Shown piece after piece: positions 1-8,904 of a DNA stretch of 64,000 bases. Numbering within the stretch: the first letter of the stretch is position 1; every line of letters starts with the position of its first letter. The stretch is taken from positions 1 through 64,000 of the forward strand of contig JABGQA010000081.1 in NCBI GenBank assembly GCA_018644665.1, written 5' to 3'. The position numbers were made by a program, and so were the translations under genes. This DNA comes from Candidatus Poribacteria bacterium (GTDB lineage: Bacteria > Poribacteria > WGA-4E > GCA-2687025). A model generated the notes under the pieces. The model saw nothing but the letters and a program-made list of their open reading frames with translations, was not told where the DNA came from and did no database searches.

Positions 1-53
1 GCGTCGTCCGTGGCTCTTCCCTCCAGCACGGTCACCGCTTCCTCGAGGCGGCC

Positions 54-2585
54 CTAGGCCTGGTCGTACTCGCCGCGCCGGACGTGAACGCTCGCGAGCG
101 ACCTCAATGCCTCTGCGCGTCTGACACGGCCCTCATCGGGCGCGGTCTCCTGCAAGCTCCCGGTCTGTTCGAGCATGCCTTCGTACGCGGTCATGGACTC
201 GTCGTACTCGCCCATCAGCGAATGCACAGCGCCCAGGCCTTCGAGCACGGCGATACGGTCGCGGGAGCCGTCGTGGGCGGGGTCGTCCTCGGCGACGCGG
301 TCCATGAGTTCGAGCGCTTGGTCGTAATAGGCTGCGGCGGCGCGGTTGGCGTAGACGTCGCGGGCTTCGGCAGCGCTGCGGAGGGCGTACTGCACACCGT
401 TCGCCCATCTCTGCGCCTTGACCGAGTGGTCCAACAACAGGGCCGGCGAGGCGCCGCGTCCTTGAAGCTGTTCCGTCGCGTCCGCGACCTGTCCGTGCAA
501 CTCCCTGCGAGCGCTAAGAAGCAGCGTCTCGTAGGAGACCTCGCGGACAAACTCCTGGCGGAAGGCGTGGCGCTGCTCAGGTACTGGCTGCGTCTCCGTG
601 AGCATCCCGAGCGATCTGAGGTACTCCAGGCTCGCCGCGGCCTCGGACAGGCCCCATCCCAACTCGCCGAGCATGTCGCTGCCGAATTCGTGACCGATCA
701 CGCTCGCGATCTGCATGATGCGGCGGCATTCCTCCGGTGTGCTGTCCAGGCGACCCATGATGACGGCCTGCAGAGCGTCGGGGACGTCTGCGGCGTCCGC
801 GTCTTCGTCCAGGCGCCATTCGCCACCGACGCGGGTGAGCGCGCCTGAGTCGACGAACGACCGCAGGACCTCTTCGACGAAGTACGGATTGCCGCTGGAC
901 TTGGACCCGACCAACTCGACGAAGGCCTCCGGCAACTCGGCTCCACCCAGGAGCGCGGACACGAGAGCCCGCGTGTGGTCGTCCGGGAGAGCTTCGAGTC
1001 GCAGCCGCGTCCACGACGACTCGGGCCATTTCGGATCGAATTCCTGCCGGTAGATGGCCAGCACAAGCAGTGGCACATCTGTCACGCCGTCCACCAGCCG
1101 CCCGAGGACGCGCTCCGATGCCTCGTCGATCCAGTGGAGATCGTCGCAGGCGACGACGACGGACCCGGAGCCCGCTATGGCGTGTAGGGTCTCGACGATC
1201 GCGCGGTCGGTCAGCCGCTGCCTGGTCTGTGGGTCGAGGTTGGCCAACGCCTCCGCAGCGGCTTCGTCGCCCGGCGCGAGGAGGACCTGCAAGTACGGCT
1301 CCCACTCGCCCAGGTCTGCGTCGAGCGACCCAAGGGCGCCTTGCAGCTCAGCGCGCACGACATCAGGAGTGTCCGAAGGCGCTACGCCTGCCCAGGATTT
1401 CAGCAACTCCTGGAACAGGTAGTACGGCGCGCGTGTCGTGTAGGAGAGGCATGCGGCCCGCAGCGTCCGCGTAGTCGCGACGCCGGCGCTCTGTAGGAAC
1501 TCGACGGCCAGTCGCGACTTCCCCACGCCCGGCTCGCCTATCAGAGACACGACCCCGCCGCCACTAGCCAGCGCGTCCGCGCCAGCAGCACGCACCTGCG
1601 CAAGCTGGGCGTCTCGGCCGACGAGCACCAGCTCGAATTCATCGACCCCGCGAATCGGCTCTGGGTCGTCACGCGCAGCGACGAGAGCGAACGCCGGCAC
1701 GGGTCGCTGCTTGCCCTTTAGCGTCAGGGGCTCGACGTCGCGGAATTGGAACTGACGGCGGCCCACGGCGTGCACAGTCTCACTGACGAACGTCTCCCCA
1801 CGCTGCGCCGCGCTTTCCAGGCGGCTCGCGACGTTCACCGTGTCGCCGATCACAGTGTAGTCCATGCGCAGGTCCGACCCGAGGCCGCCGGCCACCACCG
1901 TGCCGTAGTTGACGCCGCTGTGCATGCCGAGTCCGACACCCGTGCGTTTCTCGAGTGTTTCGCTGTATTCCGCCAACCACTGCTCCATCTCGAGGGACGC
2001 GAACAGCGCCCGCGCGACATCGTCCTCGTGGGCGAGCGGGGCGCCGAACAGCGCCATGATGCAGTCGCCGATGAACTTGTCGATGTAGCCCTCGTAGCGG
2101 TAGATGACGTCTACGAGTCCCGTGAAGCACTCGTTCATGATCCCGTGGATCTCCTCGGGATCCATCTTCTCGGACATTGCCGTAAAGCCGGACACATCGC
2201 TGAAGAGGACGACGACCTTGCGCCGCTCGCCGACGATGTCCGCGCCGGCGGCGCGTATCTTCGTGGTCAGCTCATCGGGCGGTGTGGCGCGTGACACGGC
2301 CCCCTCGACGGCAGTGTCGTGGAGACGACTCACGTCGGCGACGGGCTGCGCTTGGGCCTGCGGCTGCGGCACAGCAATCGCCGCGCGCCCTGGCTCGAGG
2401 AGGGAGCGTCGGAGAAGGAGGCCGCAGTTGGCGCAGAAGCGCCGGAACGGCACGGTGGCGCCGCAGAATCCGCAGGCGAGGCGGACCGCGCGACCGCAGT
2501 CGCCGCAGAATCGCGAAGCGTCGTCGCTGTGGGCGCCGCAGTGACCGCAGTCGGCGCTTGAGAGGCGGCGTTCAGGGCCGCTCAT
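54..2585 (-). CDS. Class III adenylate/guanylate cyclase with zinc ribbons, AAA ATPase and truncated TPR region
   Basis: Predicted cytoplasmic signalling protein of 843 residues. Two zinc-ribbon pairs (CGHCG/CGDCG and CGFCG/CANCG) lie in about the first 60 residues. A class III nucleotide cyclase domain follows at about 125-310, with metal aspartates in FSDVSGFT and KFIGDC and the DYTVIGDTVNVASRL signature. Next comes an AAA/STAND ATPase with P-loop GEPGVGKSR and Walker B-like VVVACDDLHW, then the beginning of TPR repeats. The start at 2585 is chosen because GAGGAG lies just upstream; an in-frame extension to 2660 lacks a ribosome site. The gene stops at a TAG (54-56) in the middle of a TPR helix, yet the same frame continues open to the window edge with TPR-like sequence. 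Family members are usually longer, so this is probably a nonsense mutation or a sequence error. Whether the product is cAMP or cGMP is not established. Confidence 0.85.
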   Translation of the reverse strand: MSGPERRLSSADCGHCGAHSDDASRFCGDCGRAVRLACGFCGATVPFRRFCANCGLLLRRSLLEPGRAAIAVPQPQAQAQPVADVSRLHDTAVEGAVSRATPPDELTTKIRAAGADIVGERRKVVVLFSDVSGFTAMSEKMDPEEIHGIMNECFTGLVDVIYRYEGYIDKFIGDCIMALFGAPLAHEDDVARALFASLEMEQWLAEYSETLEKRTGVGLGMHSGVNYGTVVAGGLGSDLRMDYTVIGDTVNVASRLESAAQRGETFVSETVHAVGRRQFQFRDVEPLTLKGKQRPVPAFALVAARDDPEPIRGVDEFELVLVGRDAQLAQVRAAGADALASGGGVVSLIGEPGVGKSRLAVEFLQSAGVATTRTLRAACLSYTTRAPYYLFQELLKSWAGVAPSDTPDVVRAELQGALGSLDADLGEWEPYLQVLLAPGDEAAAEALANLDPQTRQRLTDRAIVETLHAIAGSGSVVVACDDLHWIDEASERVLGRLVDGVTDVPLLVLAIYRQEFDPKWPESSWTRLRLEALPDDHTRALVSALLGGAELPEAFVELVGSKSSGNPYFVEEVLRSFVDSGALTRVGGEWRLDEDADAADVPDALQAVIMGRLDSTPEECRRIMQIASVIGHEFGSDMLGELGWGLSEAAASLEYLRSLGMLTETQPVPEQRHAFRQEFVREVSYETLLLSARRELHGQVADATEQLQGRGASPALLLDHSVKAQRWANGVQYALRSAAEARDVYANRAAAAYYDQALELMDRVAEDDPAHDGSRDRIAVLEGLGAVHSLMGEYDESMTAYEGMLEQTGSLQETAPDEGRVRRAEALRSLASVHVRRGEYDQA

Positions 2586-3113
2586 GTAGTCTCCTCGGGT
2601 CGATTCGCCACCCCGCTCCCGTCTCATATCGTCACCGGGCCCTCGTTGACGCAGCCCCACGGGTCGCCGGAAGACCTCGACTCAGTGTGGCCCATCCGAC
2701 GAGCCGCCCCGCTCAATCATCGCTCCCCGGTGAGCAGAACTGCAATCGGCTCGGCAGCCGCCTCCGCCTTCACACGTGCTACCGAACCATCGCTGCCGCG
2801 CATCCGAGTCTGGCGAGGCGTGTGGCCAGCCGTCGCTACGAGTGTACGAGGCCGTTGGGAACGCTCCCAACCCATCCGGCGCGGGGTCCGGGCCCCGCTG
2901 GCTGACACGCGCGTGCGCGGAGTGGTTGCGGGAGAGACTCCCGGCAAGACGTGCGGTCCGGCGCCCGGCGCTTGGCATCGCCGGGGCTCACCAACAACGC
3001 TGGCCCTTCGAGGTTGCGACTGGGACGCCCCGGGGCAATGATGGTACCGTGGGATCGACACGGGCCCAACAACGCCAACGCCGACTCTCTGGGAATACGC
3101 GGGAGCATCCGAC
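2586..3113. other. Divergent intergenic region with three consecutive stem-loops
   Basis: There is no convincing gene in this stretch between the cyclase (leftward) and the sugar isomerase (rightward). It contains three short perfect inverted repeats in a row: GTTGGGA/TCCCAAC (2854-2871, loop ACGC), GCGGGG/CCCCGC (2881-2898) and GGGAG/CTCCC (2930-2942). None is followed by a T run, so they are not ordinary terminators. They could be a leader structure or simply GC-rich secondary structure. Confidence 0.4.
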
Positions 3114-3995
3114 ATGGCTCAGGACGGGATGAGAATCGGCATGCTCGGCATCCACTATCCGCCGCCGCAGCCGCTTAGCGGCGTCGCCGAGGCCGAGTGG
3201 GAGATAGAACAGGCGTCCGCGCTCGGACTGCGCGCGCTTCACCACTATCGTGCGCCAGTCGACGCGCCTCCAGAGGAACTCGACCGACTCGGTCAGATGG
3301 CCCAAGATGCAGGCATCGAGTTGGAGTGCGAGTTGCCCTGGGACGCGTTCACCCTCGACCCGTCGCTTGCGGCGGCAACGCGTGGCGAGACGGCGCGGGT
3401 GATAGCGGCTGCCGAGCGGCTAGGCGCGGACATTGTGCGGGGCGGGTACGGCTGCATAACCCTCGATACCACGCGCTACGCGAGACACCGTCCGATCAAC
3501 CGACATCTCGCGGACATCGCGAAGACTGTCCGTGAGACGGCCCGGCTCGCGGCCGACCACGGCCTCCTGCTCGCGGTGGAGAATCACTGCGACTTCTCCG
3601 GCGCCGAGATCGTGCGCATCCTCGAGACGGTCGATCTCCCGAACGTCGGCGCGGCGGTCGACACGGGCAACAGCTTCCCAGTTTTCTGCGACTGGCGCGC
3701 GGATGCCGAGGCGATGGCTCCGTGGGCGATCGCGACACATTTCAAGGACATGCGCGTGGCCCCCAACCCACACGCGGGGGTCCCCTTCACCGTCGAGGGA
3801 TGCATCCTCGGCGAGGGCGACATCGACGTCCCGTGGATCATCGAGCAGTTGCGCGCACACTCCCCGCGCGGCGACGCTCTGCGCCTCATCGTCGAGATAG
3901 GCTGGCCGCCGGACGACCCAGTTCGTGACGCGGGCGAGCAGATGCGCGATATGATGCGCGCAAGCCTCGACTACCTACACGCCGCCGTGTCCTGA
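3114..3995 (+). CDS. Sugar phosphate isomerase/epimerase (AP endonuclease 2-like TIM barrel)
   Basis: 293-residue cytoplasmic protein of the xylose isomerase-like TIM-barrel superfamily, which isomerises or epimerises sugars, inositols or related polyols using a divalent metal. Likely metal ligands are seen in order: Glu in LLAVENHCDFS, Asp/Asn in AAVDTGN, His in ATHFKDM and Glu in IVEIGW. The length is normal for the family. The ATG at 3114 is preceded by GGGAG at a good distance. The gene stands alone, diverging from the cyclase. The substrate cannot be told from sequence. Many such genes in this kind of genome belong to catabolism of sponge- or algae-derived sugars, but nothing nearby proves that. 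Confidence 0.82.
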   Translation: MAQDGMRIGMLGIHYPPPQPLSGVAEAEWEIEQASALGLRALHHYRAPVDAPPEELDRLGQMAQDAGIELECELPWDAFTLDPSLAAATRGETARVIAAAERLGADIVRGGYGCITLDTTRYARHRPINRHLADIAKTVRETARLAADHGLLLAVENHCDFSGAEIVRILETVDLPNVGAAVDTGNSFPVFCDWRADAEAMAPWAIATHFKDMRVAPNPHAGVPFTVEGCILGEGDIDVPWIIEQLRAHSPRGDALRLIVEIGWPPDDPVRDAGEQMRDMMRASLDYLHAAVS

Positions 3996-4446
3996 CGCTG
4001 GGAACCGGGCCGGCGGATCCCAGGTGGCTCGGGGCACGGCGACGCGGCTGATCCGCGCGCAGACGTTGTCCGGCATTTTCAACGGCCCGAGTTGCCCGTA
4101 CGCTGCACGGGGGTGTCCTACGTGACGTCCTGCGCCCACGCGTGGGCCAGCAGTCGCGCATACGCGATGGCGTATGCGTGTCCCTCGTAGCGTCGCGGCA
4201 ACGCGACGAAGGCCTTCGCGGCGCCGGCAAGCGCGGCCGGGACGTAGGCGCGGTCACTGTCGTCCCCGTTCGTCCCGCTCCTCTACTGGTGCAGAGCACG
4301 TGACACATGCCTAGCCGACACGAGAATGGCCCTGGCGCCGAAGACCGGTTGTGGCGAACGCCGGCGGGCTCGCGGTTCGTAGGTGTGGAGCGCTGGAGCG
4401 TGGGTGGCGAGCGCGGCCACCTCGGTCGATGGGCGGGCCGAGCGCC
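3996..4446. other. Intergenic stretch with a possible gene remnant
   Basis: Apart from the remnant listed at 4118-4282, I see no gene, promoter or strong hairpin here. Confidence 0.4.
4118..4282 (-). pseudogene. Possible C-terminal remnant of an unidentified gene
   Basis: A 54-codon open stretch on the minus strand between a TAG at 4283-4285 and a TAG at 4118-4120 has strong GC-ending codons and a protein-like composition (for example AKAFVALPRRYEGHAYAIAY). It has no start codon with a ribosome site. The likeliest reading is the 3' end of a decayed gene. It could also be chance, and I do not recognise a family. Confidence 0.22.
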
Positions 4447-5139
4447 ATGATCGCCGCGGTCTTCAAGGTCTCATACACCGCGCTGGGGCAGGAGTGGCCC
4501 GTGGTTACCCTCATCGGCACGGCGTTCTTCGTGCGTCCGCGCGTGGCTCTTACAGCGCGCCATATTCTGCCGCCCGCGCGGTACGCGCCCGATGACGGCT
4601 TCACCCGCTGTGAGTATTGGCTGCTAGGCCAGGCCGGTTTGCGCATCCAGTTCGCGCCTCGCCATCTGACTCGCGCGCGAGGCATCGACGCGATGCGGAT
4701 CGATGTCCCGAAGCCGTGCAACGGGCCGGCAATGCCGTTGGGTACCGGCCCGCCGGCGATGGGCGAGATGCACGCGGCGCTCGGCTACGCGGACCCCTCG
4801 GCGATGGCGCGACCGTATGTCGTCCGACCCCGGCCATGGACGCGAACGGCGGATGTTCTGGAGTGGTTCGACCTCCCCAAACTCCGCCACGCCCGGCGCG
4901 GAGTGGTGGACTCGACCCGTACGGCGACCGTCGCGGCGGCCGATGTCCGACTGGATGGCGTCAACGTCATCGAGTTCAGAGCGGGCGGGGTGCAGGGGAT
5001 GTCAGGTGGGCCGCTCGTGCACGAAGCCACCGGCCGAGCCGTCGGCGTGCTGTCCTTCGGGCTGCCGAACGAGGGCAAGGTAAAGGACGTCGTGTACGCG
5101 ATGCCGATGGCGGCGGTCGCCACTGCGCTGGACCTGTAG
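4447..5139 (+). CDS. Trypsin-like serine protease (S1 family)
   Basis: About 230 residues with a chymotrypsin-fold catalytic triad: His in TARHIL, a candidate Asp in the GIDAMRID segment, and Ser in GVQGMSGGPLV. Downstream AVGVLSFG is the usual substrate-pocket strand. There is no signal peptide, PDZ or other domain, so it is a minimal protease domain and may act in the cytoplasm. The start is uncertain: the ATG at 4447 begins just before the first strand, but an ATG at 4429 and others further upstream are in frame and none has a clear ribosome site. The target is unknown. Confidence 0.75.
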   Translation: MIAAVFKVSYTALGQEWPVVTLIGTAFFVRPRVALTARHILPPARYAPDDGFTRCEYWLLGQAGLRIQFAPRHLTRARGIDAMRIDVPKPCNGPAMPLGTGPPAMGEMHAALGYADPSAMARPYVVRPRPWTRTADVLEWFDLPKLRHARRGVVDSTRTATVAAADVRLDGVNVIEFRAGGVQGMSGGPLVHEATGRAVGVLSFGLPNEGKVKDVVYAMPMAAVATALDL

Positions 5140-5199
5140 ACGACGGGCGCTTCCGTGGTGTTGAGATCACTGTCGATCTGCCGGACGCCATGCGGGCGC

Positions 5200-6837
5200 T
5201 CACAGCGCCTCCAGCACACACCGGTGGACCGCGTTCTCGGCCGAGAACGGCAGGCTGACGACGAGTCTCCCTTCAGACACCTCGGCGTGGCCATCCTTGC
5301 GATAGGGGTTGTGGGGCGCGACGGGCCAACGTGCCTCCGCGCCGTGCGGCGTGCTGAGGCGCCATCCACCGTGGGCGATCCAACCGCCGCAATCCCCAAC
5401 GGCGAAGGGCTCTTCGGACAGGTCGCCCAAGGGCCCGGCTGCAGTCTCCGCGGCTGATCCGAACGTCGGCAGGAACGTCAGGTGCGCCCACACGTCCGCG
5501 GCGTCTCGCTCCAACACATCGTAGCGTAAGCACACGCGCGCATCGTCGAGAATCTCGACGGTGAGTCGCGTCCGCGCCGTGCCGTAGTCCAGCTCCAGCG
5601 ATAGGCTGCCCGCGTCGAGGGCGATCTGCGACGGCACGTGGACCAGGCCCGGCGGCGGGGCGAACGCGGGATTCGTGTCGCCGGCTTCGTGCGCCAGAAG
5701 ACCCATCTCCCCGGCGGTGAAGTTGCTCCACCGGGGCTGTAGCTTCGTGTTGCCGCCACCCAGGACCAGACCCAGACGGTCGTGGTAGATGCTCACGAAG
5801 TTCTGCCGATCCTGGACCCATCGGTTCTCCGTCAGTGGGCTGACGAACGCGGACAGACAGACGAACCACGGCCCTTCTCGACGCACCACGGCATCATCGC
5901 GGCCCAGGATCGCCTGCCGGCGGGAAGCATCGTCCGACGACGCTGGCAGCGACCCCTCACGGCCGTACAGCAGGAAACTCGCAGCGGTGTCTGGCGTGAT
6001 GCGCGCGACATGCTGCCACTGGTGACGCAGGAACTCGCGGCCGCTAGCGCAGAAGCTGAATCCAACGTTCCCTTCGACAGCGCCGGCGTGGTAGGGATTC
6101 CGCTCGTCGATGGTCTCGATCCGACTGCCGTCGGGATAGACGAACTCCGCGCGGAAACTAGCGGCGCGCTCCAGAGTGGGGAGCACGTCGCAGTCGCCCG
6201 ACTGTGCGTGGTACACGCCGAGCGCCTCCGCATAGACGAAGTTGCACGCCACCACCGGCCCGACGTGCTCGGACCAGTAGCCGTCCGCGTGCTGGTCCTC
6301 GCAGACGCGCATGAGAAAGTCGCGCGCCTGATCCCGCCACGCGGCGTTGTCGAAGAGTTGCCCCGCGTGGTAGAGACCCATCGCGTGGTGCGCCGGGATG
6401 TTGTGGATGCGGCCGAGCGCGGTGTCGGCGATCCCCTCGTAGCCGAGAAGGAGTGCGTCCTCCCATCGGCGGCGGGCGTCCTCCGACATCGCCTCGCGTA
6501 TGATTCCGAACGCGCGGAGCCATCGCGAGTACGTCCACGGCATGAAGATCGGCCCCCACGTGGACCCGTCCTTCTTGCGGAACTCCCACATGCCACGCTC
6601 GTCCTGGTCGTCGATGAGCGCGTCGCCGCCTCGGACGATCGCGGCGAGCAGGTCGGGGTAGTGGTAGTGGGCCCCAGGCGTCGCCCAAGCGGCCGCCATC
6701 GGGAACAGGACATTCTGGTCCGTCACGATCCAGATGCCCTCGCCGAATCGGCCTGTGTGGGGGTCCTGCGTGGCGAGTAGGTCTGGCGTGGCGTCCAACA
6801 GGCGCGCGGTCAGCGCATCGCGGAACGTGAAGTCCAT
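5200..6837 (-). CDS. Heparinase II/III-like alpha/alpha-toroid protein, probable polysaccharide lyase-like enzyme
   Basis: 545-residue protein without a signal peptide. The N-terminal two-thirds is helix-rich with repeated Trp/Tyr/His motifs (MWEFRKKDGSTWGP, NIPAHHAMGLYH, DGYWSEHVGP, IDERNPYHAG) typical of alpha/alpha-toroid polysaccharide lyases and heparinase II/III-like proteins. The C-terminal third is beta-rich, as in those families. The start at 6837 follows AAGGGGG; a 23-residue upstream extension has no such site. The gene is monocistronic, with a plausible promoter at 6878-6906. I infer glycan cleavage or a related role, but the substrate and even the lyase activity are not provable from what is visible. 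Confidence 0.6.
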   Translation of the reverse strand: MDFTFRDALTARLLDATPDLLATQDPHTGRFGEGIWIVTDQNVLFPMAAAWATPGAHYHYPDLLAAIVRGGDALIDDQDERGMWEFRKKDGSTWGPIFMPWTYSRWLRAFGIIREAMSEDARRRWEDALLLGYEGIADTALGRIHNIPAHHAMGLYHAGQLFDNAAWRDQARDFLMRVCEDQHADGYWSEHVGPVVACNFVYAEALGVYHAQSGDCDVLPTLERAASFRAEFVYPDGSRIETIDERNPYHAGAVEGNVGFSFCASGREFLRHQWQHVARITPDTAASFLLYGREGSLPASSDDASRRQAILGRDDAVVRREGPWFVCLSAFVSPLTENRWVQDRQNFVSIYHDRLGLVLGGGNTKLQPRWSNFTAGEMGLLAHEAGDTNPAFAPPPGLVHVPSQIALDAGSLSLELDYGTARTRLTVEILDDARVCLRYDVLERDAADVWAHLTFLPTFGSAAETAAGPLGDLSEEPFAVGDCGGWIAHGGWRLSTPHGAEARWPVAPHNPYRKDGHAEVSEGRLVVSLPFSAENAVHRCVLEAL

Positions 6838-6877
6838 GTCGTGTCCCCCTTGCGCGATCGCTCTGCGTGGGCCGGCT

Positions 6878-6906
6878 ACGATAGGTCGCGCTCGTGGCAG
6901 AGCCAA
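6878..6906 (-). promoter_or_regulatory. Possible sigma70 promoter for the heparinase-like gene
   Basis: On the minus strand TTGGCT (6901-6906) and TATCGT (6878-6883) are separated by exactly 17 bases, each matching four of six consensus positions. They lie about 40 bases upstream of the start at 6837. Confidence 0.35.
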
Positions 6907-7142
6907 GGGCCACGCTAGCCGCGCCGCGCATGGTGACTGTGGGAGGCCTCGCGCTGGAGCGGCTATGGAGGCGGAGGACCACGGCGACCCGTCCCGTCCC
7001 GTCCCGCACCGGGTCCCAACCGGCGCCGCGCTCAGATGCTTGCGGCGTCACCCCAGCCTGGAGCCGCGTTGACAGGGTGAGAGCGGCCGGGCGGCTTGCC
7101 CTTCGAGGGATCGGCCACGCGGCGGGCCGGGTGCGTACGCGA

Positions 7143-7172
7143 CGAAGCCGGCCCCTCGTGCAGCCGGCTTCG
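7143..7172 (-). terminator. Stem-loop downstream of HU, terminator-like without a T run
   Basis: CGAAGCCGGC (7143-7152) pairs perfectly over ten bases with GCCGGCTTCG (7163-7172) around a ten-base loop. It starts about 50 bases past the HU stop. No T tract follows on the minus strand, so it may protect the 3' end or need Rho rather than act as a classical terminator. Confidence 0.45.
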
Positions 7173-7223
7173 CATACTCGTCCTGATGTCGGACAGCCGG
7201 TGGGCGTTCCCGGCGACGGATGG

Positions 7224-7499
7224 CTATCCATCCACCTTGGCGCGCAGGCCGGCCCCCGGGCGGAACGCGGGGACGGTCTTCGCGGCGATTTTGATCTTCT
7301 CACCCGTCTGCGGGTTGAAACCGTCTCGCGCCGCCCGTTCGCGCGCCTCGAACGTGCCGAATCCCACGAGGCTAACCTTCTCGCCGTCGGCGAGCGCGCT
7401 GGCGATGGAGTCAAGCGTAGCGTCCAGCGCGTCGCCGCTGCCCTTCTTCGTCAGCCCCGTCGCCTCGGCGATCTTGTCGATCAAGTTCTGTCTGTTCAC
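7224..7499 (-). CDS. hup: HU family nucleoid DNA-binding protein
   Basis: 91-residue HU/IHF-type protein that bends and compacts DNA as a dimer. The whole fold is present: the N-terminal helices ([18 protein letters not shown]), the [19 protein letters not shown] segment and the DNA-contacting arm with NPQTGEKI, ending with [13 protein letters not shown]. The start is a GTG at 7499 giving MNRQNLID, because the alignment to the family begins there and GAGGGAT lies upstream. Longer in-frame starts would add 36 unrelated residues. The gene is monocistronic. Confidence is high for the family. HU and IHF subunits are not separated with certainty, but HU is more likely from the length and the arm sequence. 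Confidence 0.95.
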   Translation of the reverse strand: MNRQNLIDKIAEATGLTKKGSGDALDATLDSIASALADGEKVSLVGFGTFEARERAARDGFNPQTGEKIKIAAKTVPAFRPGAGLRAKVDG

Positions 7500-7945
7500 G
7501 TCGGTGATCCCTCGTCGTGTGGGTTCCGTAGCCGTTTCCACCGTACCCCTCGCCCGGCGATCCCTGTGATGTCGGGCGGTGTAGCGCGTCGCGCCCATTC
7601 GGGTCACGCGCCACGTCGCGAAGGCGGCGATGGCTGTCTGCCGCGGTCACGACGCCTGGCAATCGGCGTTCTCGCGCCACGCGCCGGCCCCCTCGCGTCA
7701 TGAGAGGATCGCCGGTCGTACATGTCATACGGCCGCTACACCAGGGCTAGTTGCAGTGATGTAGCCACTTTCGGGCGATTTTGCCCCTCGCGCGCGGGGT
7801 TCGGCGCGACTTCCGCGCGTTCGTGGCGGCCCCACCCGGTCGATTGAAGCGCGTCGACTCCATGGTTCGACCATCGGCGTCTGGGGCCAACGGGCCTCAA
7901 TGACCTCGGGCCGCTCGGCCACTGACCGGGCCGGCGATCGGGCGA
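7500..7945. other. Intergenic region upstream of HU
   Basis: About 446 bases with no convincing gene, consensus promoter or long inverted repeat. It must hold the HU promoter and the 3' end of the kinase transcript, but neither is clear from sequence. Confidence 0.35.
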
Positions 7946-8902
7946 TCACAAGCTGTGACGGCCTGCGGTTTCCAGCAGGATCGAGGACATGTCTCGGAAG
8001 CCATCGACGTGCTCGTGCTGCGCGCTGTGAGGGAGGTGGGCCGTGATCGAGTGGTACGTCACGAACGTGTGGGCGCATGCGACGAGTTCGGCGATGCCCC
8101 AGGCGTCCCGCAAGCGGGCGATGGGCTCGCATGCCGTCCACGGCTGGATCATGGCGTCTATGGCGCGGCGCTTCGGTTCACCTTGGTCCATGCCGTACAC
8201 CAACATCCCGTCCATGAAGGGATGCGTCACGCACGCGTCCGTCCAGTCGAAGAACACGTGCCTGCCGTCGCGCATCCCGCAGTTGCCCTCCGACAGGTCG
8301 CCGTGGGTCAGCGTGTCCGGGATGGCGTACGCGGCCAAACGCGCGCACGCGTCGGCAATGGGCGCCGCCAGGTTCGCGAGGCGGCCCGGCGCGCCGTCGG
8401 GCAGCAGCGACATCGTCTTGCCGTCGTCCAAGACAGCGAGGTACTGCGCCGGCAGGTCCTGACACGGCCTCGCCAGGCATCCGGCGCCGCGCAAGGCATC
8501 GACGTCGTCGACGGCGCGGCGCTGTAGCGGCGCGTAGCGTGTCAGGAGATCCAGGTTGTCCTGGTCGGCCCCGGCGCCGCAGTCCATCGTCAGCAGCCAC
8601 GAGCGGGGCGCATCGACGGCGATGACCTGCGGCAGGAAGTCCGGGTAGAGTTCGGCGAGCGCGGCGGTGAAGCGGGGCTCGTCCGCGAACACAGGGGGCC
8701 GGACGGCCTCCTTAAAGAACACGGCGCCGGCGTCCGTCGGCGCGCGTAGGACGCACGCCAGGCACCAACGCCGCACCTCCTCAATCGGGCCTGTGAGGCG
8801 CAAACCCGCGGCGTGGACCTGCTCGCGAATCCAGGCCTCGGCCGCAGCATCCCACCCGGTGGCGTACCACGGCAGATACTCCCCGGCGTACGTGGTCGGC
8901 AC
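7946..8902 (-). CDS. APH-fold small-molecule kinase (phosphotransferase enzyme family)
   Basis: 318-residue protein kinase-like (aminoglycoside phosphotransferase fold) enzyme. Visible motifs are a nucleotide-binding lysine region (AVFFKEAV), the catalytic loop THGDLSEGNCG and the metal aspartate in VFFDWTDACVTHPF. The GTG start at 8902 lies two bases after the stop of the upstream dipeptidase, so the two genes are translationally coupled. The open frame extends further upstream only as out-of-phase sequence over the dipeptidase. The N-terminal part (GEYLPWYATGWDAAAEAWI) resembles the internal region of the kinase at 44154-45563, which marks them as paralogues. Antibiotic resistance is unlikely; phosphorylation of a metabolite or sugar is the safer guess. 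Confidence 0.72.
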   Translation of the reverse strand: MPTTYAGEYLPWYATGWDAAAEAWIREQVHAAGLRLTGPIEEVRRWCLACVLRAPTDAGAVFFKEAVRPPVFADEPRFTAALAELYPDFLPQVIAVDAPRSWLLTMDCGAGADQDNLDLLTRYAPLQRRAVDDVDALRGAGCLARPCQDLPAQYLAVLDDGKTMSLLPDGAPGRLANLAAPIADACARLAAYAIPDTLTHGDLSEGNCGMRDGRHVFFDWTDACVTHPFMDGMLVYGMDQGEPKRRAIDAMIQPWTACEPIARLRDAWGIAELVACAHTFVTYHSITAHLPHSAQHEHVDGFRDMSSILLETAGRHSL

Positions 8903-8904
8903 GG

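Larger units (their letters stand above)
6838..7223. other. Intergenic region between the heparinase-like gene and HU
   Basis: No gene is supported. It holds a possible promoter for the leftward heparinase-like gene (6878-6906) and a strong inverted repeat below the HU gene (7143-7172). Confidence 0.5.

Noticed and set aside
84-848. Plus-strand open frame opposite the cyclase gene (also 1746-2294)
   Set aside because: Antisense to a gene with clear family motifs; the frames are products of the high GC content.
7069-7074. TTGACA sequence
   Set aside because: No -10 at 15-19 bases and no gene following on that strand.
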